64,000 nt of DNA, from assembly GCA_024636985.1 (NCBI GenBank), contig JAGXFY010000022.1:1-64000 (forward strand), given 5' to 3'. The notes beneath the pieces are model-generated. The model saw nothing but the letters and a program-made list of their open reading frames with translations. It did not search any database and was not told the DNA's origin. A program made the translations under genes and the position numbers. Each line of letters starts with the position of its first letter. Position 1 is the stretch's first letter. The stretch comes from Petrocella sp024636985 (GTDB lineage Bacteria; Bacillota; Clostridia; Lachnospirales; Vallitaleaceae). Positions 52,024 to 59,401 of this stretch are shown piece by piece.

Positions 52024-53094
52024 CTATTGGTTTACTTTGACCGTCCAATTGTATGTATCTTCAAACGTACCACATTGAACGCCAGTGATGGTATCATACA
52101 GCCTTCGTGCTACCGGTCCTATTTCTCCGTTATTGACCGTCAATTGGCGTCCATCCCAGTCCAGTAGACCTACTGGTGAAATTACCGCTGCTGTACCTGT
52201 ACCAAATACTTCTTCCAGTCGACCTTCTTCATGCGCCAGATACAGGTCATCAATAGAAAGTTTTCTTTCTGATACTTTCATGTTCCAATCCTTAAGTAAT
52301 TGAATGACTGAATCTCTCGTCACACCCGGTAATATGCTACCTTCTAGAGAAGGGGTTATAATCTCGCCATCAATTTTAAAGAATACATTCATGGTACCTA
52401 CTTCTTCAATATACTTTCTTTCAACACCATCGAGCCATAATACTTGAGTATACCCTTTTTCTTTGGCTTTCATCTGTGCCTTTAGGCTGGCTGCATAATT
52501 GGCTCCGGTTTTTGCAAAACCTACACCACCTTTAACCGCTCTTACATATTCCGTCTCTACCCATATTTTTACCGGATTCATACCTTCTTTGTAATAGGCA
52601 CCAACAGGGGATAAAATAATCATCAGCTTATACATGTTAGCCGGACGTACACCTAAAAATGGATCTGTCGCTATAATAAAGGGGCGTATATATAAAGATG
52701 TTCCAGGTAAGCTTGGTACCCAATCCTTATCCACTTCTACTATTGCTTTTATAGCTTGTAATACATCCGCTTCATTCACTTGTGGAATACAGATGCGTTG
52801 ATTGGTAGTATTGGTTCTTTTTATGTTCATTTCAGGTCTAAAAAGTAAGATCTCATCACTCTTGGTCCTATAGGCTTTTAATCCTTCAAACATTTCCTGC
52901 CCATAATGAAATACCATAGCAGAAGGTGCCAGTACCACGTCTTGATAGGGGACAATCCTGGGATCGATCCATCCCTTACCTTCTTCATAATCCATGATAA
53001 ACATATGATCTGTAAATATATTGCCAAAGCCCAATTGATTGGGGTCCGGTTTTTCCTTGAGAATTGTTGCCTTTTCGATTCTTATATTGAGCAT
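52024..53094 (-). CDS. ilvE: Branched-chain amino acid aminotransferase
   Basis: An enzyme of 356 residues that depends on pyridoxal phosphate. It interconverts leucine, isoleucine and valine with their 2-oxo acids, using glutamate. It belongs to the class IV BCAT group of eukaryote-like length. The pyrophosphate-cofactor Lys lies in GFAKTGANYAASLKAQ, followed by LWLDGVERKYIEEVGTMNVF, and the substrate-site segment GTGTAAVISPVG is intact. The ATG at 53094 follows AAAGGGG by 8 bases; the 11 extra codons of the open frame precede that site. It stands alone between the thi operon and dinB and has a hairpin in its leader. Confidence 0.95.
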   Translation of the reverse strand: MLNIRIEKATILKEKPDPNQLGFGNIFTDHMFIMDYEEGKGWIDPRIVPYQDVVLAPSAMVFHYGQEMFEGLKAYRTKSDEILLFRPEMNIKRTNTTNQRICIPQVNEADVLQAIKAIVEVDKDWVPSLPGTSLYIRPFIIATDPFLGVRPANMYKLMIILSPVGAYYKEGMNPVKIWVETEYVRAVKGGVGFAKTGANYAASLKAQMKAKEKGYTQVLWLDGVERKYIEEVGTMNVFFKIDGEIITPSLEGSILPGVTRDSVIQLLKDWNMKVSERKLSIDDLYLAHEEGRLEEVFGTGTAAVISPVGLLDWDGRQLTVNNGEIGPVARRLYDTITGVQCGTFEDTYNWTVKVNQ

Positions 53095-53117
53095 GGATAA
53101 GCCCCTTTCCCATTTAT

Positions 53118-53182
53118 ATTTCTGCAAAATCCTGCAGAAATTGCGTTACTCCATATTATAACAGTTCTTCAAAATAATTCAA
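53118..53182 (-). promoter_or_regulatory. ilvE promoter and leader hairpin
   Basis: On the minus strand, TTGAAT (53177-53182) and TATAAT (53155-53160) lie 16 bases apart. Just after the expected start of transcription lies a perfect inverted repeat, ATTTCTGCA/TGCAGAAAT (53118-53141, 6-base loop), which may be an operator or an mRNA-stabilising hairpin. Confidence 0.65.
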
Positions 53183-53238
53183 CAGATTTTTACCGCCTTA
53201 ACTTGTTAAAGTGCGTTATGACGAGGTCTATTATGAAT

Positions 53239-54522
53239 TTACTTCAATGCTTCTTTTACGTTTAATATGGCACACATTTTTCCGCACATAGAACAGGTTG
53301 TTTCGTCTTCAAGTTCTGCATGCTCACGATAAGCCCGTGCTTTTGTGGGATCAATGGCTAATTCAAACATACGATTCCAATCCAAGTCAACCCTAGCCTT
53401 ACTCATCTGATTGTCCCAATCTCTTGCATGTGGTGTTTTTTTAGCGATATCAGCCGCATGAGCTGCAATCTTTGTTGCAATGATACCTTCCTTCATATCT
53501 TCAACCGTAGGCAAGCGTAAGTGTTCAGCCGGTGTTACGTAACATAAGAAGTCCGCACCGGCAGATGCAGCAATTGCACCGCCTATAGCACCGGTGATGT
53601 GGTCATATCCTGGTGCGACATCGGTCACTAATGGACCTAACACATAAAATGGTGCACCGTGACACAATTTTTTCTCAAGCAAAACATTGGCTTTAATCTC
53701 ATCCATAGACATATGACCCGGTCCTTCTATAATCACTTGAACATCTTTAGCCCATGCTCGTTTTGTGAGTTCTCCAAGCGTAATTAATTCCTGAATCTGG
53801 CTGGCATCAGTAGAATCAGCCAAACCTCCCGGTCGACAAGCATCACCTAGACTCAGTGTAATATCAAACTCTGCACATATATCTAGTAAATCATCAAAAT
53901 ATTCAAAGTAGGGATTATCATATCCGGTCAACCGCATCCATGCAAACATCAAGGAGCCACCTCGTGAAACCAAGTTCATAAGTCGTGGGTTTTCTAGAAA
54001 TGTTTCTGACGCCCTTTTGTTCATACCGGCATGAATGGTCACAAAATCCACACCATCCTCCCCGTGCTTACGTACCATCGCCAAGAAATCTTCTGGCCTT
54101 ACATCTTTAAGCTCTTTTTCAAAGAATCCAAAGACATCATATACTGGCACTGTGCCGATCATGGCTCCTGACATTTTGATCAGTTCTTTTCTAAACTGCT
54201 CGGTTTTTCCATAGTTACTTAAGTCCATAATGGCTTCTACACCCATATCCAGTGCAACACGGACCTTCTCAAGTTCCATTTCAGGATCATTACAATCCTT
54301 TGATATACCTAAGTTCACATTCATTTTGGTTCGCAGTCCTTCGCCGACACCTTCAGGATCAATTGATAAATGATTACGATTGGCCGGAATAGCAACGGTT
54401 CCTTTTGCAACTTTTTCTCTTAGAAGTTCTACATCCATATGTTCTTTTTCAGCTACTATTCTCATAACATCCGTAATTATGCCTTGCTTTGCTGCATTCA
54501 TTTGAGTTGTATAAGTTTGCAT
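53239..54522 (-). CDS. thiC: Phosphomethylpyrimidine synthase ThiC
   Basis: A 427-residue radical S-adenosylmethionine enzyme that rearranges aminoimidazole ribotide into the pyrimidine part of thiamine. It is the short clostridial form without the N-terminal extension. Marks are AVPIANRNHLSID-like KGTVAIPANRNHLSID, HAGMNKRASETF, SLGDACRPGGLADSTD, IIEGPGHMSMDEI and YVTPAEHLRLPTVEDMKEG. The C-terminal cluster-binding cysteines are in TTCSMCGKMCAIL. AGGAG lies 7 bases before the ATG. It is the last gene of the TPP-controlled operon, 9 bases after the fused thiM-thiE gene. Confidence 0.96.
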   Translation of the reverse strand: MQTYTTQMNAAKQGIITDVMRIVAEKEHMDVELLREKVAKGTVAIPANRNHLSIDPEGVGEGLRTKMNVNLGISKDCNDPEMELEKVRVALDMGVEAIMDLSNYGKTEQFRKELIKMSGAMIGTVPVYDVFGFFEKELKDVRPEDFLAMVRKHGEDGVDFVTIHAGMNKRASETFLENPRLMNLVSRGGSLMFAWMRLTGYDNPYFEYFDDLLDICAEFDITLSLGDACRPGGLADSTDASQIQELITLGELTKRAWAKDVQVIIEGPGHMSMDEIKANVLLEKKLCHGAPFYVLGPLVTDVAPGYDHITGAIGGAIAASAGADFLCYVTPAEHLRLPTVEDMKEGIIATKIAAHAADIAKKTPHARDWDNQMSKARVDLDWNRMFELAIDPTKARAYREHAELEDETTCSMCGKMCAILNVKEALK

Positions 54523-54531
54523 CGTTTTCTC

Positions 54532-55914
54532 CTAAAAATTCTCTCTTATTTGATGGATTTTTTTTGTTATGTTTTCATTTTTTTCTTGGTAGATGGTCGA
54601 TACCATAGCGACACCATCCAAATACTTAGTATATTCTTGTGTTAATAGGTTGGGCGTGATACCTCCAATGCCATATAGAGGCAAAGAAACATGATTGTAG
54701 ATGGACTGTAGTGTTGTCAAATCCATTGGTAGTGCATCCTTTTTTGTCGGTGAAGAAAAAAGTGCCCCAACACCAAGATAATCCGCACCGTTCTTAGCTG
54801 CACAACGGGCCTGCTGTATGGTTTTGGCCGTTGCACCAACAACTGCATTTGGACCCAGTTCAAGCCTAGCTTCCCGTATCGAGATATCCTGTATGCCTAG
54901 ATGAACGCCATCAGCTCCAATCTCCTTGGCTAAGCGGACATCATCATTAATTATAAAAGTTGTACCATATTCTCTAGCCAAGGCTTGTAACTGTCGACTT
55001 TCTTTTAGTTTCTCTTCCCACCCTTTATCTTTCACACGGTATTGAAGATACCCTACACCGGATTGTAATGCTAATTTGGTCTTTGGCATACATGAATATA
55101 AGAATGTCTGTTCATCTACGGTTTCTTGAGTAATCAGATATATGGGCGCACTTCTTTTGGCCACTTCATCTAAGAGTTGTTGCTTATATAGTCCTATTCG
55201 CTGTTGATGGACAATCCACTTAGCAGCCATCTGACTGCTCCGATTCATACAGTCGAGGGCTTTTAGTATAGCTTCATGTCGATCCATACTTGATGCACAT
55301 ACACGTGTGATTATCAAACTGTTTAACATGCAACCTGTACCCGTAATGCGTTGTTGTAAAACACTACCACCCGTAAGTTCCCAAGCGCCTTTTGATGAGG
55401 CTACATAATCCGTAGCACCGGTTATGATTACAATCAGTTCTAAATTGTATACTTCGAACTTTTTCCACAGGTTTCGTACCAATTCATGATGTTGTTCACC
55501 CATAACGGTCTGGCTATCCACACCTAAAAAAGTTGGACTGATTTCTTCATTCAGCAAGGCTTTTGCTTCATGAGCGTTACATTTTAAAATGGATATCCCA
55601 CCGTTTTTCAATGATTGAATACAATAATCCAGTCTAAATCGGCTAGCATTACAGCCTACCGGATCAAGTAGTAGTATTTTATTATGTGCCTTAGCGATAC
55701 GGTGAGCATGATCCATTTTATCAAAACGCAGTTGATCTGCTGTCCCGATGTTAATTACAACACCATCCACTTTAGGAATAATCTCTTCAAACTCCATCGA
55801 AGCATCCGACATGATGGGTCGTCCACCGGATGCAATGCACATATTTGCTACGTCCTGCATGGTGACATAATTGGTCAAAAAATGAATAATCGGCTTCTTA
55901 GATGCCAAGTACAT
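54532..55914 (-). CDS. thiM-thiE: Fused hydroxyethylthiazole kinase and thiamine-phosphate synthase
   Basis: One frame of 460 residues that joins two thiamine enzymes. Residues 1-250 are ThiM-like: PIIHFLTNYVTMQDVANMC, INIGTADQLRFD, ILLLDPVGCNASRFR and ITGTGCMLNSLI. From about 265 the ThiE barrel begins: GVGYLQYRVKDKGWEEKL, IINDDVRLAKEIGADGVHLG, VVGATAKT, YLGVGALFSSPTKKDALP and LYGIGGITPNLL. The product could phosphorylate the thiazole and join it to the pyrimidine without release. The start at 55914 is 6 bases after GAGGGGG. The start overlaps the end of thiD by 17 bases. No stop or frameshift breaks the junction. Confidence 0.93.
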   Translation of the reverse strand: MYLASKKPIIHFLTNYVTMQDVANMCIASGGRPIMSDASMEFEEIIPKVDGVVINIGTADQLRFDKMDHAHRIAKAHNKILLLDPVGCNASRFRLDYCIQSLKNGGISILKCNAHEAKALLNEEISPTFLGVDSQTVMGEQHHELVRNLWKKFEVYNLELIVIITGATDYVASSKGAWELTGGSVLQQRITGTGCMLNSLIITRVCASSMDRHEAILKALDCMNRSSQMAAKWIVHQQRIGLYKQQLLDEVAKRSAPIYLITQETVDEQTFLYSCMPKTKLALQSGVGYLQYRVKDKGWEEKLKESRQLQALAREYGTTFIINDDVRLAKEIGADGVHLGIQDISIREARLELGPNAVVGATAKTIQQARCAAKNGADYLGVGALFSSPTKKDALPMDLTTLQSIYNHVSLPLYGIGGITPNLLTQEYTKYLDGVAMVSTIYQEKNENITKKIHQIRENF

Positions 55915-56665
55915 GAACAACCCCCTCACCTTGACCCACAAGATAGCCATCTCGTATGGCCTTTGTGACCGTTTTCTTCGCTCCGGATATTGCCAGATTA
56001 AGTGTTTTGCCGGATGCTAATTCACATGCAATAGCTGAAGAAAGACAACACCCTGTGCCATGTGTACAATTACTCTCCAAGCGCTTATCTGTATAGGTTC
56101 TCATCTTATTGCCATCATAGAAATAATCAATGGCCTGATCTTCCCAAATAAAATGACCGCCTTTTAATAGAACCGGTGTATGATACATTTGGTAGAGTTT
56201 TTTACAACTCATTTCCATATCTACCGTATTCTTAATCTGGATACCTGTTATATTCTGGGCTTCAAAAGAATTGGGTGTAATAAGGGATACTCTGCTAAAA
56301 AGCTTTTTTATAGCTGTTAAAGCCTCTTCCCTAATAAGTTGCTTTCCTGTTGATGCACACAACAAAGGATCTAGGACAATGGGACACTTTCGATCTTCAA
56401 GCCATCTTACTACAGTGTGAATGTTCTCCACTGTATAGAGCATACCTATTTTTATGGCCGAAATCACAAAGTCTTCATCCATAACAGAGAGTTGTTCACC
56501 AACATCGATGGGCTTTATATGATGGATTTTTTGGGTGTTTTGAGCTGTTATCGCCGTTATCGCCGTTAATCCATGATGGCCATAAGATGCTATGGTTTTT
56601 ATGTCACCTTGTATCCCTGCGCCACCAGAGGAATCTGAGCCGGCAATTGCGAGTATATTTTTCAT
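55898..56665 (-). CDS. thiD: Hydroxymethylpyrimidine (phosphate) kinase ThiD
   Basis: An enzyme of 255 residues from the ribokinase-like family that phosphorylates hydroxymethylpyrimidine twice. Family marks are LAIAGSDSSGGAGIQGDIKT, SYGHHGLTAITAITAQNT, PIVLDPLLCASTGKQL, LITPNSFEAQNITG and the active-site CTHGTGCCLSSAIACELA. The ATG at 56665 overlaps the stop of thiW by 4 bases, which supports this start over the GTG 15 bases upstream. It makes the pyrimidine diphosphate used by the downstream ThiE domain. Confidence 0.95.
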   Translation of the reverse strand: MKNILAIAGSDSSGGAGIQGDIKTIASYGHHGLTAITAITAQNTQKIHHIKPIDVGEQLSVMDEDFVISAIKIGMLYTVENIHTVVRWLEDRKCPIVLDPLLCASTGKQLIREEALTAIKKLFSRVSLITPNSFEAQNITGIQIKNTVDMEMSCKKLYQMYHTPVLLKGGHFIWEDQAIDYFYDGNKMRTYTDKRLESNCTHGTGCCLSSAIACELASGKTLNLAISGAKKTVTKAIRDGYLVGQGEGVVHVLGI

Positions 56666-57189
56666 ATTTTTTCCGTCCACCTTCTCATCATTTTCAATAC
56701 ATCCGTGGCTTCAAAAATAATCAGTGAAAAAATACTACCGACCAAAGAACTCATGCCAAAAGGAATGATAAAGAAAAAAAGACCCACACGGTTACCCATC
56801 AGATAACTTGCCATGAATGCTGCAATCATACCGCCCAAGATACCGGTTCCCATGACTTCGCCCAAACAAGCCATACGATGGCTTAAAGCCTTTTGACCGG
56901 AAAACTTTTGGTATAAAAAGCCTGCCAAAGCGGCACCTATCATACTTCCCGGAAAAGCTAGCAAAGAACCCATACCCAGCATGTTGCGTATCAGAGAAAT
57001 CAAAAATGCATTCATCACCGCGTAAGCAGGTCCGAGCAAAACAGCACCAATCACATTAATAAAATGTTGTATCGGAAAACACTTAGCCACACCAAAGGGA
57101 ATATAAAACGTGCTTAGTACAACGCCCAGGGCTATGAGCATGCCTGAGATTGATAGCTTTAGTGATCTGTTACCTTTTAATTTGTTCAT
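56662..57189 (-). CDS. thiW: ECF transporter S component ThiW (thiazole uptake)
   Basis: An integral membrane protein of 175 residues with about five helices and the ThiW pattern ISGMLIALGVVLSTFYIPFG, KCFPIQHFINVIGAVLLGP and FLISLIRNMLGMGSLLAFPG. ThiW proteins are the substrate-binding units of energy-coupling-factor transporters and are thought to import the thiazole precursor of thiamine. This fits an operon that has thiM but no thiazole synthesis genes (thiG, thiS, thiH). The shared ECF module (EcfA/EcfT) is not in the window. AGGAGG lies 5 bases before the ATG at 57189; a second ATG is one codon earlier. Confidence 0.93.
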   Translation of the reverse strand: MNKLKGNRSLKLSISGMLIALGVVLSTFYIPFGVAKCFPIQHFINVIGAVLLGPAYAVMNAFLISLIRNMLGMGSLLAFPGSMIGAALAGFLYQKFSGQKALSHRMACLGEVMGTGILGGMIAAFMASYLMGNRVGLFFFIIPFGMSSLVGSIFSLIIFEATDVLKMMRRWTEKI

Positions 57190-57249
57190 CATAACCTCCT
57201 GATTAGGTGATTCGGTATATGCAGTTTTATAATCATTCAGAAATCTTTG

Positions 57250-57294
57250 AAAAAAGAAAAAGCTATTATACGATTTTCACCTGTATAATAGCCT
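57250..57294 (-). terminator. Terminator of the TPP riboswitch
   Basis: GGCTATTATAC and GTATAATAGCT (57261-57293) form a stem that is followed on the minus strand by TTTTTCTTTTTT. It lies between the riboswitch and thiW, where it would stop transcription when thiamine pyrophosphate is bound. Confidence 0.85.
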
Positions 57295-57307
57295 TATATT
57301 TGACTTA

Positions 57308-57394
57308 AGCTTTCCTACGTCGGCATGATCCGAATCAGGTCAAGGGTCAAAGACAATGGTCTTCCTCTCAGCCGGCATTTCCGGCTCCCCTAGC
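57308..57394 (-). ncRNA. TPP riboswitch (THI element)
   Basis: The minus strand shows the conserved parts in order: CTAGGGGAGCCGGAAAT, CCGGCTGAGAGGAAGACC, then GACCCTTGACCTGATTCGGA and ATGCCGACGTAGGAAAGC. These are the P2-J3/2 CTGAGA and the P4/P5 GACCCTTGACCTGAT signatures of the thiamine pyrophosphate aptamer. It controls thiW-thiD-thiM/E-thiC through the terminator at 57250-57294. Confidence 0.97.
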
Positions 57395-57420
57395 GTTCTA
57401 TTTAGTTAAGTTACGGGTAA

Positions 57421-57449
57421 AGATTATCATAAAGATTCACATACGTCAA
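57421..57449 (-). promoter_or_regulatory. Promoter of the thiamine operon
   Basis: On the minus strand, TTGACG (57444-57449) and TAATCT (57421-57426), 17-base spacer, just upstream of the riboswitch. Confidence 0.65.
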
Positions 57450-57574
57450 TACTTGATAATAATAAAATATAATATTATAAGACCATTCTTATGAAAACGC
57501 TAATATATTATTCTATTTATGTCGATAATATAAGTAGAATAAGAAAAGTGCGCTTTGTTATAGGAGATGATCTT

Positions 57575-57961
57575 ATGAACTATTGGCCAGATGATAAACA
57601 CATCACAGATCACAGGGAAGGACCTGATTTTTGGATGAAATGGATAAAAATAGCATCTATTTTAGGCTGGATTATGGTCGGTACTATTATCGTGATGTTT
57701 GATCAGGCAAGACCTCAGATTTACTCTATTTTGGACATGCATTACAATAAGATTTCGACAACCACTTGGAACCAAGATATTCTGATGGGAACATTTATAT
57801 TATCTATCTTTACATTTGTTTTCATCTTGATATCCTTATTGGCCAATGCTCAACGGCTAAAAAGGAAAGTGGACCGTGTCCGCATATCCTTAGTAGTTAC
57901 CATGTTTATATCCCTAGGGTTTATGCTAGGCTTATTCATATGGTACTTAGGAACCTTGTAG
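57575..57961 (+). CDS. Small membrane protein, unknown function
   Basis: A protein of 128 residues. A charged N-terminus (MNYWPDDKHITDHREGPDFW) is followed by three hydrophobic segments (IASILGWIMVGTIIVMF, ILMGTFILSIFTFVFILISL, SLVVTMFISLGFMLGLFIWY). A basic loop (NAQRLKRKVDRVR) separates helices 2 and 3. GGAGAT lies 6 bases before the ATG at 57575; the longer frame from 57491 has no ribosome site. I do not recognise the family. It is convergent with ung. Confidence 0.75.
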   Translation: MNYWPDDKHITDHREGPDFWMKWIKIASILGWIMVGTIIVMFDQARPQIYSILDMHYNKISTTTWNQDILMGTFILSIFTFVFILISLLANAQRLKRKVDRVRISLVVTMFISLGFMLGLFIWYLGTL

Positions 57962-57969
57962 TTATTTTA

Positions 57970-58671
57970 CTAACCTAAATCAAATTTGATTTGCTGTGAA
58001 TAAGGTTGTATGGACCAATCCACAGCCTCATATCCCATCTCTATGAGATGGTTATTCGTGTGGCTAAAAGGTCGGCTACAAAAAAAGCCTTTCCGTGCAG
58101 AAAAAGGGGATGGATGGGGACTCTTTATAATTTGATGTCTTGGATTCGTAATCAAGGCCTCTTTTTTTATGGCATGATTACCCCATAAAATAAAAACCAT
58201 ACCTTCTTCCCGTTTGTTCAACACTTCAATAACACTGTCTGTAAATCTTTCCCAGCCTAGATGCTTATGAGAAGAAGGCAAACCTGCTCTTACGGTACAT
58301 ATGCTGTTCATCATTAATATCCCCTGCTTGGCCCAATCAAATAAATACCCATGATCCGGTATTAAAATACCCAGATCTGATGCAAGTTCCTTATAGATGT
58401 TTTTTAGAGAAGGTGGTATTTTCCTATCGGGCATAACGGAAAAACACAGTCCATGCGCCTGTCCTTCTCCATGATAAGGGTCTTGACCAAGTATAACCAC
58501 TTTAACCTGATTATAATCCGTGATCTCAAAAGCTGAAAAAACATCTTTTTTAGGTGGATATATTTTCTCAAGGTCATAAGCTTCTTCAAGTATTGACCAC
58601 ATTTCTTTATAGTAGGTTTTCTCGAATTCTTCTTCCAACACTTTTGCCCATTGTCTGTTTTGAATCTTCAT
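57970..58671 (-). CDS. ung: Uracil-DNA glycosylase
   Basis: A family 1 UNG of 233 residues, which removes uracil from DNA at the start of base-excision repair. The water-activating loop is GQDPYHGEGQAHGL, and the leucine-loop region is HPSPFSARKGFFCSRPFS (HPSPFSA instead of the common HPSPLSA). The segment LMMNSICTVRAGLPSSH is also conserved. Two ATGs are possible, at 58671 (9 bases after AAAGG) and 58677; the former is used. It lies 66 bases after the nitroreductase gene on the same strand. Confidence 0.95.
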   Translation of the reverse strand: MKIQNRQWAKVLEEEFEKTYYKEMWSILEEAYDLEKIYPPKKDVFSAFEITDYNQVKVVILGQDPYHGEGQAHGLCFSVMPDRKIPPSLKNIYKELASDLGILIPDHGYLFDWAKQGILMMNSICTVRAGLPSSHKHLGWERFTDSVIEVLNKREEGMVFILWGNHAIKKEALITNPRHQIIKSPHPSPFSARKGFFCSRPFSHTNNHLIEMGYEAVDWSIQPYSQQIKFDLG

Positions 58672-58737
58672 ATTCATAAACCTTTCTTGATCAAACACAA
58701 CAGACTTATAAAGCATTGCCTTATAAGTCTGAGCATT

Positions 58738-59280
58738 TTAGTAATGACCTGGGTACATGATTTTGTACTTGTTATAATGTACTTTGTGAACATCGAGTTC
58801 ATCTAAATTATGCGGTATTTTTTCCTCATCCGGATAGCCAATGGCTATAATCGTTTCGACCACGAAATGATCCGGTATGGATAAAAGTGCCTTCACATAT
58901 CCCTCTGAAGAAGTACCCTTCTTAGTTAATCTTTCTCTAATCTGAACCCAGCAGCTACCTAGACCAAGGCGTTCAGCTTCGAGTTGAATATAAGTAGCTG
59001 CAATAGAACAATCTTCAACACACATATCACTGACCATTGTATCTCCAAAGACCACAATAACCTGGGGTACCTTACTAATAAACTGGGAGCCATGCTCTTT
59101 CGCCTGTGACAATTGTTTAAGGATATCCTCATCATCCACCACCAGAAAACCCCAAGGTTTTCTTCCTCTAGAACTGGGCGCAAGTAAAGCCGCTGTAAGA
59201 AGCTTATCCACTTTCTCGCATTCTACTTTTTGAGTCTTGTACTTTCTAATGCTTCGTCGATTCACCAATAAACGAATCAT
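58738..59280 (-). CDS. Nitroreductase-family protein
   Basis: An FMN-dependent oxidoreductase of 180 residues. Marks are RRSIRKYKTQKVECEKV near the start, AALLAPSSRGRKPWGFLVVD for the flavin-contacting Arg/Ser region, SIAATYIQLEAERLGLGSCW in the centre and IIAIGYPDEEKIPH near the end. The substrate is not evident; members reduce nitro-compounds, quinones or flavins. GAGGTG precedes the ATG at 59280 by 6 bases, so the three earlier codons are left out. An 84-bp repeat element lies just upstream. Confidence 0.9.
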   Translation of the reverse strand: MIRLLVNRRSIRKYKTQKVECEKVDKLLTAALLAPSSRGRKPWGFLVVDDEDILKQLSQAKEHGSQFISKVPQVIVVFGDTMVSDMCVEDCSIAATYIQLEAERLGLGSCWVQIRERLTKKGTSSEGYVKALLSIPDHFVVETIIAIGYPDEEKIPHNLDELDVHKVHYNKYKIMYPGHY

Positions 59281-59313
59281 TTTCTTCACCTCTTATTTCA
59301 AAGACCTATACTT

Positions 59314-59397
59314 GGTTAATGTGTCAAAACTAAGTTTCACTAAGTTCACATACTATTGTATGCGAAAGTTCAACTATATAGTTTTGACACTTTAACC
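59314..59397. repeat. MITE-like element, short form, with target duplication
   Basis: The 19-base terminal repeats are GGTTAATGTGTCAAAACTA on the left and, in reverse complement of the right end, GGTTAAAGTGTCAAAACTA. They differ at one base. The element is flanked on both sides by ATACTT (59308-59313 and 59398-59403), a 6-bp target-site duplication. The interior holds CTAAGTTCACATAC and GTATGCGAAAGTTCAAC, with the internal stem of the long form missing. It lies between gltX and the nitroreductase gene, touching the gltX stop codon. Confidence 0.85.
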
Positions 59398-59401
59398 ATA
59401 C

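Noticed and set aside
53239..54522. ThiC cysteine spacing CxxCxxxC looked shorter than the common CxxCxxxxC
   Set aside because: I believe short clostridial ThiC proteins end this way, so it is not treated as a loss of the cluster site; an alignment would settle it.
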